DNA from: Clostridia bacterium
GTDB lineage: Bacteria > Bacillota > Clostridia > Oscillospirales > QAMX01
Direction of reading: 5' to 3'
DNA length: 20,577 nt
NCBI GenBank assembly: GCA_017556885.1
Contig: JAFYLV010000033.1
Location: forward strand, 1-20,577
Position 1 is the stretch's first letter; every line of letters starts with the position of its first letter. The notes beneath the pieces are model-generated. The model did not search any database. It was not told the origin of the DNA and saw nothing but the letters and a program-made list of their open reading frames with translations. Below, piece after piece: positions 1 to 6,514 of the stretch. A program made the translations under genes and the position numbers.

Positions 1-861
1 AGCAAGGTACTGGCGGGGATCGAAGTGCTCGGGATGCACAGCAAAGTGCTCACGGATGGAGGAGGTCAGAGCGAGGCGGAGGTCAGAGTCGATGTTGATC
101 TTGCAGACCGCGCTTCTCGCAGCCTCACGCAGCTGCTCCTCGGGAACGCCGATGGCACCGGGCATAGCACCGCCGTGGGCGTTGATGATCTCAACATATT
201 CCTGAGGAACGGAGGAAGCACCGTGCAGAACGATGGGGAAGCCGGGCAGACGCTTCTCAACTTCCTTGAGGATGTCGAAGCGGAGCTGGGGCTTGGTGCC
301 GGGCTTGAACTTGTAAGCGCCGTGGCTGGTGCCGATGGCGATGGCGAGGGAGTCAACACCGGTCTTGGTGACGAACTCCTCGACCTCATCGGGACGGGTG
401 TAGGAGGAATCCTCCTCGGAAACGTTGACATCGTCCTCGATGCCGGCGAGACGGCCGAGCTCACCCTCGACAACAACGCCGCGCTCGTGAGCGTACTCAA
501 CGACCTTGCGGGTCAGGGCAATGTTCTCCTCGAAGGAGTGCTTGGAACCGTCGATCATAACGGAGGTGAAGCCACCGTCGATGCAGGACTTGCAGATCTC
601 GAAGTCCTCACCGTGGTCGAGGTGGACGCAGATGGGCAGGTCGGTATCCTCAATAGCAGCCTCGATGAGCTTCATGAGGTAAACGTGCTTGGCGTACTTG
701 CGGGCGCCGGCGGAAACCTGCAGGATGAGAGCGGAGTCGAGCTCCTTGGCAGCCTCGGTGATGCCCTGGACAATCTCCATGTTGTTGACGTTGAAAGCGC
801 CGATGGAGTAGCCGTTGGCATAGGCATGCTTGAACATTTCTTTGCTGGAAATCAAAGCCAT
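1..861 (-). CDS. fba: Class II fructose-bisphosphate aldolase, 3' end cut by the window
   Basis: The reverse strand reads from ATG at 859-861 to the window edge without a stop (287 codons). The product is a zinc-dependent aldolase that interconverts fructose 1,6-bisphosphate with glyceraldehyde 3-phosphate and dihydroxyacetone phosphate in cytoplasmic glycolysis and gluconeogenesis. Visible family signatures are HLDHGEDFE (residues 80-88, with the catalytic Asp82 and zinc-type His83), EGELGRLAG (132-140), GTSHGAYKF with His180, LHGASSVP with His213, and KINIDSDLR near the cut end. The family is usually a little over 300 residues here, so about 20 C-terminal residues should lie outside the window. 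AAGGAG sits 10 bases before the ATG. The gene diverges from the DUF1015 gene and has its own promoter. Motif roles come from the known family; the assignment itself is very secure. Confidence 0.97.
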   Translation of the reverse strand, partial: MALISSKEMFKHAYANGYSIGAFNVNNMEIVQGITEAAKELDSALILQVSAGARKYAKHVYLMKLIEAAIEDTDLPICVHLDHGEDFEICKSCIDGGFTSVMIDGSKHSFEENIALTRKVVEYAHERGVVVEGELGRLAGIEDDVNVSEEDSSYTRPDEVEEFVTKTGVDSLAIAIGTSHGAYKFKPGTKPQLRFDILKEVEKRLPGFPIVLHGASSVPQEYVEIINAHGGAMPGAIGVPEEQLREAARSAVCKINIDSDLRLALTSSIREHFAVHPEHFDPRQYLA

Positions 862-898
862 GATAGTATATCTCCTTTTTTAAAGATTTCTATTCTAT

Positions 899-926
899 AT
901 TTTATCACATCCTGCCGTAAAATCAA
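899..926 (-). promoter_or_regulatory. Sigma-A type promoter of the aldolase gene
   Basis: On the reverse strand TTGATT (921-926) and TAAAAT (899-904) are separated by 16 bases. Transcription would start near 892, giving a leader of about 30 bases with AAGGAG before the aldolase ATG. The -10 matches five of six consensus bases and the -35 four of six. This is read by eye and unproven. Confidence 0.6.
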
Positions 927-963
927 GTAGAATCCGCATGCGCTGAAAGATTTGTTGATTTTG

Positions 964-980
964 ACAGTAAATTTTACTGT
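964..980. promoter_or_regulatory. Perfect inverted repeat over the -35 of the DUF1015 promoter (candidate operator A)
   Basis: ACAGTAAA (964-971), one spacer base, then TTTACTGT (973-980): a perfect 8-base-arm palindrome. The right arm contains the proposed -35 of the rightward promoter. The regulator is unknown and the sequence is unlike palindrome B, so a second protein is implied. Confidence 0.55.
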
Positions 981-1001
981 ACCCGGAAGCAAAAATATGA
1001 T
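973..1001 (+). promoter_or_regulatory. Promoter of the DUF1015-HAD unit
   Basis: TTTACT (973-978) and TATGAT (996-1001) are exactly 17 bases apart. The start point would fall near 1008, inside palindrome B. TTGACA at 961-966 is a better -35 on its own but has no -10 at a workable distance. Confidence 0.6.
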
Positions 1002-1017
1002 ATTGTATATACAATAT
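1000..1017. promoter_or_regulatory. Perfect 18-base palindrome at the start point (candidate GntR-type operator B)
   Basis: ATATTGTATATACAATAT is its own reverse complement. Its core GTATATAC fits the GT-N-TA-N-AC pattern of GntR/HutC-family operators, and TTGTATATACAA resembles the TreR operator of Bacillus. It overlaps the last bases of the proposed -10 and the start point, which is a typical repressor position. The regulator is not encoded in this window. Confidence 0.6.
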
Positions 1018-1049
1018 AGTATTTATCTTTCACGGAGGTACCGATACAA

Positions 1050-2306
1050 ATGTCTTCCCCCTTTCTTCCTGCCGACATCCTGCTGCCTCGCAGCGCAGAT
1101 ATGAATAAGTGGGCCTGCGTAGCCTGCGATCAGTATACGTCCGAGCCCGGCTACTGGGCCGCAGCGGATGCCCACGTGGGTGATGCGCCCTCTGCCCTGC
1201 GCGTCGTGCTGCCGGAGCTCTATCTCAACGCCGCTGACGTTGCCGCCCGCGAGGAAGCCGTGCTTGAACGCATGGGTGAGTATCTCTCCGGCGAGCTTTT
1301 CGACGTGGTAGAAAATTCCTTCATCTTCGTTGAACGCACCCTGCGCAGCGGCGCGCTGCGTCGTGGCCTTGTCGGCATACTGGACCTTGAGGCCTACAAC
1401 TACGGTGCCGATGTCAAGCCCGCCGTGCGCGCCACCGAGGGCACCGTGCTTTCCCGTATCCCCCCGCGCCTGCGCATCCGCAGCCGCGCAAGCCTTGAGC
1501 TGCCCCACGTTATGCTGCTCATCGACGATCCCGAGGATACCGTTCTCTCCGCCGCCGAAAGGTGTGCCGGCGAGACCGTTTACGACTTCCCCCTGATGCA
1601 GGATTCCGGTGCCATTCGCGGCCGCCGCGTCTGCGGCGATGCCGCTGCGGAAGTTATTGCCGCCATCGATGCCTTCGGTGATCCCGATGCCTTTGCCGCC
1701 CGTTACGGCATTGCCGGCGAGCCCGTGCTGCACATCGCCGTTGGCGACGGAAACCATTCCCTGGCCACCGCAAAGGCCCACTACGAGAACCTGAAGACCG
1801 AGCTCGGCGAGGACGCTCTTGACCATCCCGCCCGTTACGCCCTCTGCGAGCTGGTCAACCTGCACGATTGCTCTCTGGAGTTCGAGCCCATCCACCGCAT
1901 CATCACCGACACAGATCCCGCCGCCCTGCTTGCCGCCTTTGAGTCCGCCTGCGGTGCCCGCCGCGGCACCTCCGAGGGACAGAACCTTGAGGCCGTCATC
2001 CACGGTGAGCGCATTGCCTACACCGTGGAGAACCCTGCCGAGCCTCTCTGTGTCGGCACTCTGCAGAAGTTCCTTGACGAATATCTCGCCGGTTCTGCCG
2101 CCGAGATCGACTACATCCACGGCGATGACGTCGTGCTCGACCTCTCCCGCGCGGAGAATTCCATCGGCTTCCTGCTGCCCGCCATGGGTAAGGAGGAGCT
2201 TTTCCCCGCCGTGGTACGCGGCGGCGCCCTTCCCCGCAAGACCTTCTCCATGGGCGAGGCCGCCGATAAGCGCTTCTACGTGGAAGCCCGCCGCATCGTC
2301 CGCTAA
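1050..2306 (+). CDS. DUF1015 family protein
   Basis: This 418-residue cytoplasmic protein matches the DUF1015 family by its opening (LPADILLPRSADMNKWACVA) and by a GDGNHS motif at residues 232-237, the counterpart of the DGHHR-type motif seen in other members. DUF1015 has no settled biochemical function that I can state. The motif resembles the one in ParB/SerK-fold nucleotide-using enzymes, but that is only a hint. GGAGG at 1034-1038 lies 11 bases before the ATG. The HAD gene follows after 20 bases, so the two are probably co-transcribed. Two palindromes over the promoter suggest regulated expression. No membrane segment or signal peptide is visible. Codon use (GCC, CTC, CGC) matches the flanking housekeeping genes. 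Confidence 0.9.
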   Translation: MSSPFLPADILLPRSADMNKWACVACDQYTSEPGYWAAADAHVGDAPSALRVVLPELYLNAADVAAREEAVLERMGEYLSGELFDVVENSFIFVERTLRSGALRRGLVGILDLEAYNYGADVKPAVRATEGTVLSRIPPRLRIRSRASLELPHVMLLIDDPEDTVLSAAERCAGETVYDFPLMQDSGAIRGRRVCGDAAAEVIAAIDAFGDPDAFAARYGIAGEPVLHIAVGDGNHSLATAKAHYENLKTELGEDALDHPARYALCELVNLHDCSLEFEPIHRIITDTDPAALLAAFESACGARRGTSEGQNLEAVIHGERIAYTVENPAEPLCVGTLQKFLDEYLAGSAAEIDYIHGDDVVLDLSRAENSIGFLLPAMGKEELFPAVVRGGALPRKTFSMGEAADKRFYVEARRIVR

Positions 2307-2326
2307 ACCGTACGAAAGGAATTCAC

Positions 2327-3118
2327 ATGGAACAACTTTTATCTAAAAAAGGCTTCATCTGCGATATGGACGGTGTCATCTATCACGGCAACCGTCTTCT
2401 CCCCGGTGTTAAGGAATTTGTTGACTTCCTTTACCGCGAGAATAAGAAATTCCTCTTTTTGACCAATGGCTCTGGCCGCTCGCCCCGGGAGCTGCAGCAG
2501 AAGCTGGCCCGCATGGGGCTTGAGGTGGACGAAAGCCATTTCTACACCTCTGCTCTCGCCACCGCGAAATTTCTCTCCACCCAGTCCCCCGGCTGTACCG
2601 CCTACGTTATCGGTGAGCCCGGTCTTTACAATGCCCTGTACGATGCCGGCATCACCTTAAACGACGTGGACCCCGACTACGTGGTCGTTGGCGAGACGGT
2701 CAACTACAATTACGATGCCATCTGCCGCGCCGTGCATCACGTTTTCCGCGGTGCGCGCCTCATCGGCACAAATACCGACCTCACCGCCCCGCTGGAGGAA
2801 GGCATCGTCCCCGCCTGCCGCGCCCTCATCGCCCCCATCGAGAAGACCACCGGCGTTTCCGCCTACTACATCGGCAAGCCCAATCCCCTCATGATGCGCA
2901 CAGGCCTGCGGATGCTCGGCGTACACTCCGACGAGGCCGTTATGATCGGCGACCGTATGGATACCGACATCATCGCCGGCATTGAATCCGGTCTCGACAC
3001 CGTCCTCGTCCTCACCGGCGTCACCAACAGGGACAACTACCGCCTCTATCCCTACCGCCCACGCCTCATTCTCAACGGCCTCTGCGATATTCCCGGCGGA
3101 AAACCCGTAAGCTTCTGA
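2327..3118 (+). CDS. HAD-IIA (NagD/p-nitrophenylphosphatase type) sugar-phosphate phosphatase
   Basis: This 263-residue protein has all four HAD motifs: DMDG with nucleophile Asp13 and acid/base Asp15, LTNGS with Thr46-Asn47, GKPNP with Lys184, and GDRMDTDI with Asp209 and Asp214. The stretch between motifs II and III has the C2-type cap of the IIA subclass. Members remove phosphate from small phosphorylated metabolites in the cytoplasm; the substrate here cannot be told. AAAGGA at 2315-2320 is a well-placed ribosome site. The gene lies 20 bases after the DUF1015 stop, suggesting one transcript ended by the hairpin at 3173-3203. A link between the two products, such as clearing a phosphorylated side product, is inference. 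Confidence 0.93.
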   Translation: MEQLLSKKGFICDMDGVIYHGNRLLPGVKEFVDFLYRENKKFLFLTNGSGRSPRELQQKLARMGLEVDESHFYTSALATAKFLSTQSPGCTAYVIGEPGLYNALYDAGITLNDVDPDYVVVGETVNYNYDAICRAVHHVFRGARLIGTNTDLTAPLEEGIVPACRALIAPIEKTTGVSAYYIGKPNPLMMRTGLRMLGVHSDEAVMIGDRMDTDIIAGIESGLDTVLVLTGVTNRDNYRLYPYRPRLILNGLCDIPGGKPVSF

Positions 3119-3129
3119 TTTGCAGCACA

Positions 3130-3170
3130 AAAAAATCACCGCTTTCCGAATGGCGGATGTTCAAAACAGC
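3130..3170 (+). repeat. 3'-end element, copy 1 (behind the HAD gene)
   Basis: This 41-base block starts 12 bases after the HAD stop codon and is homologous to 5113-5155 read on the other strand. The first 17 bases are identical. The next 16 match at nine positions with no gap. AAAACAGC then recurs after a 2-base insertion in copy 2. CACCGC (3137-3142) can pair with GCGG-A-TG (3153-3159), leaving a bulged A; copy 2 forms the same stem. Each copy is followed directly by a different terminator hairpin. The pair therefore looks like a small family of structured 3'-end elements and not like chance similarity. Confidence 0.65.
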
Positions 3171-3172
3171 TG

Positions 3173-3203
3173 CAGTCCCGGTTGCTCTGCCGGGACTGTT
3201 TTT
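3173..3203 (+). terminator. Rho-independent terminator of the DUF1015-HAD unit
   Basis: CAGTCCCGG (3173-3181) pairs perfectly with CCGGGACTG (3190-3198) across an 8-base loop, followed by TTTTT. Confidence 0.9.
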
Positions 3204-3304
3204 ATATATTTGACAACGATGCGATGGAATAGAAGAACCCGTTGGATCAACTGAAAGCCTCGACACGCCGGGATGGATTTGTCTGAATGGAAACGCAAAA
3301 GCCT

Positions 3305-3328
3305 TGCTGTCAGACAAGCCTGACAGCA
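3305..3328. promoter_or_regulatory. Inverted repeat upstream of the AraC-type gene (candidate operator)
   Basis: TGCTGTCAG (3305-3313) and CTGACAGCA (3320-3328) form perfect 9-base arms around a 6-base centre. A further TGACAG at 3341-3346 lies in direct orientation exactly 20 bases from the one at 3321-3326, about two helical turns, which is a spacing AraC-family proteins favour. No T-run follows, so it is not a terminator. Autoregulation by the adjacent gene is inferred. Confidence 0.45.
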
Positions 3329-3367
3329 TCCTGCATACAATGACAGGCACGCGCGCTACATTTGCGG

Positions 3368-3373
3368 TATAAT
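3368..3373 (+). promoter_or_regulatory. -10 box of the AraC-type regulator gene
   Basis: A perfect TATAAT lies 22 bases before the chosen start codon. No convincing -35 hexamer is found 16-18 bases upstream, which fits a promoter that needs an activator. The transcript leader would be only about 16 bases. Confidence 0.55.
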
Positions 3374-3395
3374 ACCTACGAAGGGGATGAATTTC

Positions 3396-4877
3396 ATGCA
3401 ATGGCTTCACAGTATCAATAAGGCAATCGAATATATCGAAGAAAATCTGTGCGAAAACATCACGGTTGAAGATGTGGCTGCCCATGTGTATTCTTCCTAT
3501 TCCAATTTTGCACGCATCTTCTATCTGGTCACCGGCGTGACGCTGAGCGAATATATGCGCAATCGCCGTCTCAGCATGGCTGGGCGCGAACTGCTGACGA
3601 CCGATACAAAGGTCATCGATGTTGCGCTCAAATATCAATATGATACGCCGGAAAGCTTCTCAAAGGCCTTTTCCCGCTTCCATGGAATCGCACCGTCTGA
3701 AGTGAAGAAAGGCAAAAGTGTGCTGGAATTCTTCCATCCCTTCACAATCAGCATTTCAGTGCAGGGAGGTTACAGCATGGCCAAGAAACTGATTGATGAA
3801 TTCCATTGGCGCGGAAACGTTTTGCGCAAGGACGAAAACATGAACGATCAGGAGCGGTATGACGAACTCATCAGCTGGGCGCGCAAGGCGCGAGGCAAGA
3901 ACCCCAACGTATTCGACAAACTGACCGAGTGGCTGCTGGATGATATGGAATGGAGCGAGGAGCAGCTCGCTCAGAACCGACAAATCCTGATGCAGGGCAT
4001 TCTGGCTCGCTTCAAGGAACAGAACGCACAGCTGCGCATGAGTCTCCTTGAACTCCGCTCCACCGGTCTGGTAAACGAGGCGGTATTCAAGGCGCTTGAT
4101 CGGTTCGACGAAGAGCTGTCCGGCGTTTCCATCGATCCAAACCTGAAGGACGTCGTGTCTCTCGTATTCAGCGATTTCTCCGTCATGCTGGACAGGAAGA
4201 TCAGAGAAGTAATCGCAGGCGACAAATCCGGTCCTGCAGGCGTAGATACCATCAGCTTCTATGGCTACATCAACTGCCTGAAGGACTGCGATGCGCAGGT
4301 ACAGTGGTCGCTGTTCATGCCGGATACGGTCAAGCGACAGCAGAACGGCTTCATGGTGGAGAGTTTCGAATATATCAAGGCGCCAGCCATGCGCTTCATC
4401 GGCCGTGAAGGCGCAGACCTTGAGAATATCGAAAACCGCAGGAAGCTCTTTGCGGTACTGGACGGTATGAGCGGTTTCGCTTCCGACATTAAGACCGATA
4501 TCCTGTTTCTGCACCATCACGGTCAGTGCGTGGACGTCGCCCCTTGGCACATGCTCTGGGGGCGCTTCATGCAGCCAAATACGCCCGCTCCAGATGGGTT
4601 TGAGTACATTGATCTCGTTACCGAGAACGACGGCGGAACCGGCGTACCCTATCTGTCTCAGTACGCTTATACTTCCTTCACCGGCGATACAGAAGCCATG
4701 CACCGCGAGGAGGGCTACGACGTACACGGCATGTATGACGTAACCCGTAACATCATCCTCGGGCAGGGCGTGATGATCCCCTATCCCCACAAATACTGGA
4801 CTGCCGAGGTGTTCCTGAACGGCTGCGAAAAACCGGGTTCGGCATACATGTTCAGTGTTGATCTGGATGTACATTGA
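3396..4877 (+). CDS. AraC-type regulator with a C-terminal effector-binding domain and an unusual helical middle
   Basis: This is a 493-residue protein. Residues about 8-106 are a double helix-turn-helix AraC/XylS DNA-binding domain (ENLCENITVEDVAAH, FARIFYLVTG, ESFSKAFSRFHGIAPSE). Residues about 125-305 are a charged, mostly helical region I do not recognise. From about residue 316 (VESFEYIKAPAMRFIGREG) to the end the sequence resembles the GyrI-like ligand-binding domain that follows N-terminal HTH domains in this group. ATG 3396 is preferred over ATG 3387 because AAGGGG at 3381-3386 lies 9 bases before it but touches the earlier ATG. The gene stands alone, uses more AAA, GAA and AT-ending codons than the flanking GCC/CGC-rich genes, and is flanked by inverted copies of a repeat, so acquisition by transfer is plausible. 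The ligand and targets are unknown. Confidence 0.85.
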   Translation: MQWLHSINKAIEYIEENLCENITVEDVAAHVYSSYSNFARIFYLVTGVTLSEYMRNRRLSMAGRELLTTDTKVIDVALKYQYDTPESFSKAFSRFHGIAPSEVKKGKSVLEFFHPFTISISVQGGYSMAKKLIDEFHWRGNVLRKDENMNDQERYDELISWARKARGKNPNVFDKLTEWLLDDMEWSEEQLAQNRQILMQGILARFKEQNAQLRMSLLELRSTGLVNEAVFKALDRFDEELSGVSIDPNLKDVVSLVFSDFSVMLDRKIREVIAGDKSGPAGVDTISFYGYINCLKDCDAQVQWSLFMPDTVKRQQNGFMVESFEYIKAPAMRFIGREGADLENIENRRKLFAVLDGMSGFASDIKTDILFLHHHGQCVDVAPWHMLWGRFMQPNTPAPDGFEYIDLVTENDGGTGVPYLSQYAYTSFTGDTEAMHREEGYDVHGMYDVTRNIILGQGVMIPYPHKYWTAEVFLNGCEKPGSAYMFSVDLDVH

Positions 4878-4982
4878 CTTCATTCAAAATAACCACCATA
4901 TATGGGAACCGGGGTGCGCAAACCATAAGATTATAGAAATTCAAGTTCATTGCGCAGATAAAGGGCGCACTTCTATACACCG

Positions 4983-5023
4983 TTTCGTGCGGTGCGCATT
5001 GTGCGGTTTTGCACCGCACGAAA
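4983..5023. repeat. Perfect 13-base-arm inverted repeat without a T-run
   Basis: TTTCGTGCGGTGC (4983-4995) and GCACCGCACGAAA (5011-5023) pair perfectly around a 15-base loop that itself carries a further GTGCGGT copy. It lies in the 290-base gap between the convergent AraC-type and lysC genes. Neither side has a T-run, so it is a poor intrinsic terminator. Directly downstream, CTTG and CAAG around 5034-5046 make a small second stem. The rest of the gap (4878-4982) shows no ORF or RNA gene that I can support. Confidence 0.7.
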
Positions 5024-5073
5024 GGCTCCTCGGCTTGTCAGGCAAGGAGTCGTCCCAAAATCGGTAAATACTG

Positions 5074-5109
5074 CAAAAAACCGGCCTATGATCGTAACCA
5101 TAGGTCGGT
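5074..5109 (-). terminator. Rho-independent terminator of the ACT-hom-lysC operon
   Basis: On the reverse strand an 11-base stem with one A/C mismatch (5080-5090 with 5099-5109) is followed by TTTTTT (5075-5080). In the forward direction the same stem has a G-U pair in place of the mismatch but a weaker T-run, so it may also stop transcripts from the AraC-type gene. Confidence 0.85.
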
Positions 5110-5112
5110 TTC

Positions 5113-5155
5113 GCTGTTTTACGAACACTCGCTAAAAAGAAAGCGGTGATTTTTT
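5113..5155 (-). repeat. 3'-end element, copy 2 (behind lysC)
   Basis: Read on the reverse strand this is the partner of 3130-3170: 17 identical bases (5139-5155), a 16-base middle of equal length with nine matches, then GT plus AAAACAGC (5113-5120). It begins 13 bases after the lysC stop codon and leads into the terminator at 5074-5109. CACCGC (5143-5148) can pair with GCG-A-GTG (5126-5132), again with one bulged A. Confidence 0.65.
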
Positions 5156-5167
5156 CGAAATTCAATA

Positions 5168-6487
5168 TCAGCCGACAAACACGTCGTAGATGACGCGGAT
5201 GGCCTTTTCGTAATGCTCCTCCGCGACGCCGACGATGATGCTCATCTCGTTGACGCCCTGGTCAAGCATAATGATGTTGACACCGGCGCGGCCAAGCTCG
5301 GTCATAATGGTGGCGGCGGTGCCGTGGCGCTTTGCCATATTGCGGCCGACGATGGCGATGAGGGCGATATGATCGACAACCTCAACGGAGTCGGTGCTGA
5401 CCGTCTCCTGCAGACCTCGGCTCACATCCTCATGGGAGAGGCCGTTGAGCTTAGAATCCTCCACAACAACAGACATGTTGTCGATACCGGTGGGGATATG
5501 CTCGATGGAGATGCCGTTATCCTCAAAGAAGGAAAGCACGCGGCGAACGTAACCGACGTCGTTGTTCATGAGATTTTTCTCAACAAAGTAGGCACAGAAG
5601 CCCTTCTTGCCGGCGATACCGGTGATGGTATAGGGAGAATCCTCCGATGCGGCAGGAAGGATCATGGTGCCGGGAGCGGTGATATCGTTGGTGTTGCGGA
5701 CGTTGATGGGAATACCGGGCTCCTTAACGGGGAAAACGGCCTCATCGTGAAGCACGTTTGCGCCCATGTAGGAAAGCTCACGCAGCTCACGGTAGGTCAG
5801 CTGCTTGATGACCTTGGCTTCGGCGATCATGCGGGGATCGACCATGAGCACGCCGGGAACGTCCGTCCAGTTTTCGTACAGATCAACGGAAGCGCCGCGG
5901 GCGATGATGGAACCGGTGATATCCGAACCGCCGCGGGAGAAGGCCTTAATGCGGCCGTTGGGCAGCACGCCGTAGAAGCCGGGGAAAACGTAGTTCTTTC
6001 CGTCGGCAACCTTTGCGGCCACAGCCGCGTAGGTCTTATCGCAATCGAGCTTGCCGTTGTTGCCAAAGAAGATAAGCTCGGAGGCATCGGCAAACTCATA
6101 GCCGAGATACTCCGCCATCAGAAGTCCGTTGATATACTCGCCGCGGCTGACGATATAATCGTAGCCCGCGCCGCGCTTGACATCGGAACGGATGGTCTCA
6201 AAAACCTCGGCAAGCGGGGTCTTGAGGGAGAGGGTCGCCGCGATCTCCTCATATCTTGCACGGATATCGGCGAGCTGGCGGTCAAACTCCGCCTCGCTGC
6301 CGCTCTGGCTGAGGGCGATGAGCATATCGGTGACCTTGATATCGCCGGAGAAGCGCTTTCCGGGGGCGGAAACAACAACGTATTTTCTCGCGGCATCGGC
6401 AAGGACGATCTCCTTGACCTTGGCAAACTGACCGGCATCGGCCAGAGATGTGCCGCCAAATTTCGCAACAAGGCGTCTGTTCTGCAT
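5168..6487 (-). CDS. lysC: Aspartate kinase with C-terminal ACT domains
   Basis: This 439-residue cytoplasmic enzyme phosphorylates aspartate, the first step towards lysine, threonine, methionine and diaminopimelate. The N-terminal KFGGTS (residues 9-14) is the kinase signature. SRGGSDITGSIIA and the following LYENWTDVPGVLMVDPR are the catalytic and substrate-binding motifs. From about residue 300, two ACT units (VGYVRRVLSFFEDNGISIEH and GTAATIMTELGRAGVNIIML) give amino acid feedback control. The length and the insert around residues 45-60 fit the long Clostridium/Bacillus YclM-like class. AAAGGAG lies 9 bases before the ATG. It is the last gene of the ACT-hom-lysC operon, 27 bases after hom, and ends in the terminator at 5074-5109. 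The symbol reflects function; paralogue identity (lysC, dapG or thrD) cannot be fixed. Confidence 0.96.
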   Translation of the reverse strand: MQNRRLVAKFGGTSLADAGQFAKVKEIVLADAARKYVVVSAPGKRFSGDIKVTDMLIALSQSGSEAEFDRQLADIRARYEEIAATLSLKTPLAEVFETIRSDVKRGAGYDYIVSRGEYINGLLMAEYLGYEFADASELIFFGNNGKLDCDKTYAAVAAKVADGKNYVFPGFYGVLPNGRIKAFSRGGSDITGSIIARGASVDLYENWTDVPGVLMVDPRMIAEAKVIKQLTYRELRELSYMGANVLHDEAVFPVKEPGIPINVRNTNDITAPGTMILPAASEDSPYTITGIAGKKGFCAYFVEKNLMNNDVGYVRRVLSFFEDNGISIEHIPTGIDNMSVVVEDSKLNGLSHEDVSRGLQETVSTDSVEVVDHIALIAIVGRNMAKRHGTAATIMTELGRAGVNIIMLDQGVNEMSIIVGVAEEHYEKAIRVIYDVFVG

Positions 6488-6514
6488 GGATCTATACTCC
6501 TTTAGGAAAATTAC

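Noticed and set aside
25..930. Forward open frame opposite the aldolase
   Set aside because: The reverse strand encodes a canonical class II aldolase with all metal-binding motifs.
5213..6505. Long forward open frame opposite lysC
   Set aside because: It is the complement of an unmistakable aspartate kinase; composition is low-complexity Asp/Gly/Val-rich mirror sequence.
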